Shown here piece after piece: positions 5,401 through 7,439 of a stretch of 7,439 nt of DNA. Origin of the DNA: Bordetella parapertussis. GTDB taxonomy: Bacteria; Pseudomonadota; Gammaproteobacteria; Burkholderiales; Burkholderiaceae_C. The first letter of the stretch is position 1. Each line of letters begins with the position of its first letter. The stretch is taken from positions 1 to 7,439 of the forward strand of contig CAMCTC010000168.1 of assembly GCA_945878355.1 (NCBI GenBank), written 5' to 3'. The translations under genes and the position numbers were made by a program. The notes under the pieces are model-generated. The model had not been told where the DNA came from. It saw only the letters and a list, made by a program, of their open reading frames with translations, and did no database searches.

Positions 5401-6866
5401 GGCGCATTGGCCTTGTCATGATGCGGCAGCGCATGGCGGACAACCCGTCCGGCGAGGAGTTGTCAGACCCAGTCCAGGAGTCGCTGCCGATCCTCTGGAC
5501 GTTGCTCGGTCGGCATGTCGCTTTTCACCGGCGCCTGGTCGGTCTGACGGGCAACGTCAAGGCCTCGCTGCTGCTGTCCCAGGCGATCTACTGGGCCCGC
5601 CATGGTCGGGACCTTGCACCCCGTGGCGGCTGGTTCCACAAGACCAGCGAGCAGTGGATGCTCGAGACGGGCCTGTCTGCCAAGGAGCAACTCAGTGCGC
5701 GTGGCTTGCTGCGTCGACTCGATTTGCTCCAAGACCAGCGCATGGAGATGCCCGCGCGCTTGCATTTCCGGCTGAACCTGGAAAAGCTCGGCCTACGGCT
5801 TGCAGGAGAAAGAGCCAGTGATCTAGCGGTCGTGGACTGGGGTGATCGGGGCGCAGTTGCCAGGTTACTCGGCCCGTCGTTGGCTTTTCATCGCAGGCTG
5901 GTCACCGTTGGCGGTGGTGTGCATGCCGGGCTGATGCTGTCGCATGTGCTGCACCTGGCGCGGACCCGGTCCCACAGCAGCCCGGATTGCTGGATCGGCA
6001 GTTCAGCGGCGAACTGGGTCGACGCGATCGGATTGACACGTCGCGAGCAAGAAGTGGCTCGGCGCGACCTCGTGCGGATCGGACTGTGGGAGGAGCGGGT
6101 AAGCGGCGTGCCGCCCAGGCTGATGGTGCGCATCAGGCTGGACGACTTGTTGACCTTGCTGGCCTGCGATGCGATCACCACCGGGCAGACGAAACCACCT
6201 GGCGCTGATCCAGCCTGTGGCCTTGTCGCAGGGGGCCCGATGGCGCCGAAACGCGAAACAGTGATGTCACAAAACGGCGAAACAAGGATGGCGCAAAACG
6301 GCGTACATGTTGCGACGAAAGCGCCATCACTGTTCAGCCCAAACCGCCATCACTGTTCAGCCGAAACCGCCAAATTAGATAGAGTTAAGACTACAAGTAA
6401 GTTAATACAACAACAACACCGCGCGCGCAAAGCGGGCACGCCAGACTGCGCGGCCGGTGGTGGTGGTTGTTGTGAACTTATTTTTCCAGACCAGTTGCTG
6501 CCGCGAGAGCGCGAGGTCGCGCGACTGCTGCTGCGCCACTGCGGCGAGCAGGCCCAGGCCTTGCTCGACGAATTGGCCGGACGGCTCCAGGCCCGTCACG
6601 TTCGCAACCCCATGGCCTACCTGCGCGGACTCGTCGCCAACGCGGTGGCTGGACGCTTCGTGCCAGTGCTCGCCCCCCGCGTCGTTGCCGACCGTGCGCA
6701 GCGCCAGCAGGCCGTTGATCTTCAGCGTGAGCGAGAGGTCGAGGAACAACGCCTGGAGGCCGAACGCGCAACGCCCGAGCATCAGGCCAGGGTGCGGACT
6801 CACCGCGAGAAGCTCAAGGCCTTGCGCGACGCCATTCGGCGCCGCATGGCCACGGGGCCGCCATGA
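5397..6866 (+). CDS. STY4528-like island replication protein with duplicated winged-helix domain
   Basis: A 489-residue protein resembling the STY4528 family of island replication proteins. Two similar winged-helix-like units are seen. Unit 1 is about residues 37-131 (LLGRHVAFHRRLV, then SLLLSQAIYWARH, W..TSEQW, TGLSAKEQLSARGLLRRL). Unit 2 is about 157-254 (LLGPSLAFHRRLV, then GLMLSHVLHLART, W..SSAANW, IGLTRREQEVARRDLVRI). The pattern recalls replication initiators and phage replisome organisers. A low-complexity linker (about 280-358) follows, with three 8-residue repeats (MAPKRETV, MSQNGETR, MAQNGVHV), QQQ and GGGG. A conserved C-terminal domain (about 361-425, LIFPDQLLPRE, then NPMAYLRGLVANAVAGRF) and a charged coiled-coil tail end it. 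The start at 5397 is chosen for AGGGG at 5385-5389 and the ATGA join; the frame stays open upstream to 5070, but that text is a shadow of the DUF2857 gene. The linker DNA may hold an origin. Confidence 0.82.
   Translation: MRRIGLVMMRQRMADNPSGEELSDPVQESLPILWTLLGRHVAFHRRLVGLTGNVKASLLLSQAIYWARHGRDLAPRGGWFHKTSEQWMLETGLSAKEQLSARGLLRRLDLLQDQRMEMPARLHFRLNLEKLGLRLAGERASDLAVVDWGDRGAVARLLGPSLAFHRRLVTVGGGVHAGLMLSHVLHLARTRSHSSPDCWIGSSAANWVDAIGLTRREQEVARRDLVRIGLWEERVSGVPPRLMVRIRLDDLLTLLACDAITTGQTKPPGADPACGLVAGGPMAPKRETVMSQNGETRMAQNGVHVATKAPSLFSPNRHHCSAETAKLDRVKTTSKLIQQQHRARKAGTPDCAAGGGGCCELIFPDQLLPREREVARLLLRHCGEQAQALLDELAGRLQARHVRNPMAYLRGLVANAVAGRFVPVLAPRVVADRAQRQQAVDLQREREVEEQRLEAERATPEHQARVRTHREKLKALRDAIRRRMATGPP
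6240..6311 (+). repeat. Three 24-bp tandem repeats encoding 8-residue repeats
   Basis: Units at 6240-6263, 6264-6287 and 6288-6311 encode MAPKRETV, MSQNGETR and MAQNGVHV. The GAAACAGTGATG word at 6255-6266 and GAAACAAGGATGGCG at 6279-6293 are 24 bases apart and match, in reverse complement, the core of the 23-bp repeats further right. The repeats lie in the linker of the STY4528-like gene. Confidence 0.75.
6322..6367 (+). repeat. Two tandem 23-bp repeats (22 of 23 identical), iteron-like
   Basis: Copies at 6322-6344 and 6345-6367 begin CGCCATCACTGTTCAGCC and differ at one base. Because 23 is not a multiple of 3, the two copies are translated in different frames. Their reverse complement carries GAACAGTGATGGCG, also seen in the 24-bp repeats to the left, so the whole set forms direct and inverted copies of one core. 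Confidence 0.8.
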
Positions 6867-6926
6867 GCGCTGTGTCGCGCACATCCGATGAGTCGAACCA
6901 TCCCATCACCTCCGAAGGAAATTGCC

Positions 6927-7439
6927 ATGGCCACACCCCACACCGCTGCATCGACAGCGTCGAGCCCGCTGGGCCAACTCGCCGACGAAACCCCAGACCT
7001 CATGACGCTGCACACCCAGGAGGCCGTCCGGATGTTCACCGGACGAGCGGCCGATCCGCGCACCGAAGCGCCCGCCATCCCGGGCGGCCAGCGCTTTGCG
7101 GCCGTGCTGAAGTCGATCTGGCACCTCTCAGCCAACGACAACCCGTATGCCGACTGGATCCTGATCCGCGTGTACCAGTCGCTCACCACGATCCGTGCGC
7201 AGATGGCCCAGGCGACCGCCTTGCGCGAGGCCGATTTCGAGGCGCTGCGACGCAAGGGCCTCAGGCTGTCGGTGCTGAGTTCGCGCAGTCCGGCCATCGT
7301 CGCATTGGGTTTTCGCAGTCCGTACGGCTACGCCACCGCCGAGGCGATCGTGGAGTTCGATCACCACGTGCGGATGGTCAGGACCCTGGTGCTCAAGGAC
7401 CGGCTCAGCGACGACGATGGCCGCACGGCGATCCGCGAC
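6927..7439 (+). CDS. PFL_4669-like ICE protein (TIGR03761 type), 3' end outside window
   Basis: The first 171 codons of a protein resembling the PFL_4669 family of integrating conjugative elements, usually found directly after the STY4528-like gene and before the DUF3158 and single-strand-binding protein genes. Its molecular role is not known to me. Recognisable text: LMTLHTQEAVRMFTGRAADP, then GGQRFAAVLKSIWHLSANDN, PYADWILIRVYQSL, LSVLSSRSPAIVALGFRSPY and GYATAEAIVEFDHHVRMVRTL. No membrane segment or signal peptide is seen. The start at 6927 is supported by AAGGAA (6915-6920) six bases upstream. A 60-base gap follows the preceding stop, so this gene is not coupled like the ones before it. 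I see no clear promoter or terminator in that gap, and it is probably read from the same transcript. Confidence 0.85.
   Translation, partial: MATPHTAASTASSPLGQLADETPDLMTLHTQEAVRMFTGRAADPRTEAPAIPGGQRFAAVLKSIWHLSANDNPYADWILIRVYQSLTTIRAQMAQATALREADFEALRRKGLRLSVLSSRSPAIVALGFRSPYGYATAEAIVEFDHHVRMVRTLVLKDRLSDDDGRTAIRD

Larger units (their letters stand above)
6240..6475. other. Candidate replication origin inside the STY4528-like gene
   Basis: From left to right: two cores facing right (6255-6269 and 6279-6293), two facing left (6322-6344 and 6345-6367), an A+T-rich patch at 6371-6419 (14 G/C in 49 by hand count, in GC-rich surroundings), then an imperfect long hairpin (ACAACAAC 6407-6414 against GTTGTTGT 6466-6473, with GC-rich inner pairs). 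Repeats beside an AT-rich melting patch within the linker of an initiator-like gene recall the phage lambda origin inside gene O. The origin role is inferred. Confidence 0.4.

Noticed and set aside
6863..7439. Open frame from an ATGA overlap at 6863 running through the PFL_4669-like gene
   Set aside because: The text is His/Arg/Pro-rich shadow; the frame starting at 6927 has a ribosome binding site and family motifs.

Overview
The window looks like one end of an integrative and conjugative element (ICE) of the broad SPI-7 / PFGI-1 / ICEclc type in a GC-rich proteobacterium. The basis is gene content: a P4-type tyrosine integrase, an AlpA-like small DNA-binding protein, ParA, an ICE-type ParB, a DUF2857 (STY4526/YPO1902-like) protein, a STY4528-like replication protein and the start of a PFL_4669-like protein, in the usual order. 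High GC with G/C-rich third codon positions fits a beta- or gammaproteobacterial host (Pseudomonas, Xanthomonas or Burkholderiales-like), but the species cannot be read from this window. The chromosome junction (att site, target tRNA) is not present, because the integrase is already open at base 1.

Layout. Bases 1-1041 (+) hold most of the integrase. Its tail overlaps a convergent AlpA-like gene (1006-1194, -). Bases 1195-1880 form a control-region-like stretch with no recognisable gene. It has several perfect hairpins, one minus-strand ORF with a very good ribosome binding site (1181-1531), and a promoter-like element pointing left. Bases 1881-2471 (+) encode a small sigma-70-family (ECF-like) sigma factor. 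A second copy of the promoter-like element lies just downstream of the sigma gene and points right into parA. From 2533 to 6866 (+) runs a tightly packed operon: parA, parB, DUF2857 gene, a 47-codon ORF and the STY4528-like gene. Each is joined to the next by a 4-base ATGA stop/start overlap. After a 60-base gap the PFL_4669-like gene begins at 6927 and runs off the window.

Working together, the integrase and AlpA-like protein would control integration and excision, and ParA/ParB with the DUF2857 and STY4528 proteins would maintain or replicate the excised circle. The most unusual points are two. First, an element-encoded sigma factor lies between two outward-facing copies of one 26-base element (21 of 26 positions identical), which suggests that it switches on the alpA side and the parA operon together. 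Second, the linker of the STY4528-like replication gene carries direct and inverted short repeats next to a 71% A+T patch, which looks like a replication origin inside the initiator gene, as in phage lambda O. Both are inferences from sequence pattern and have not been tested.
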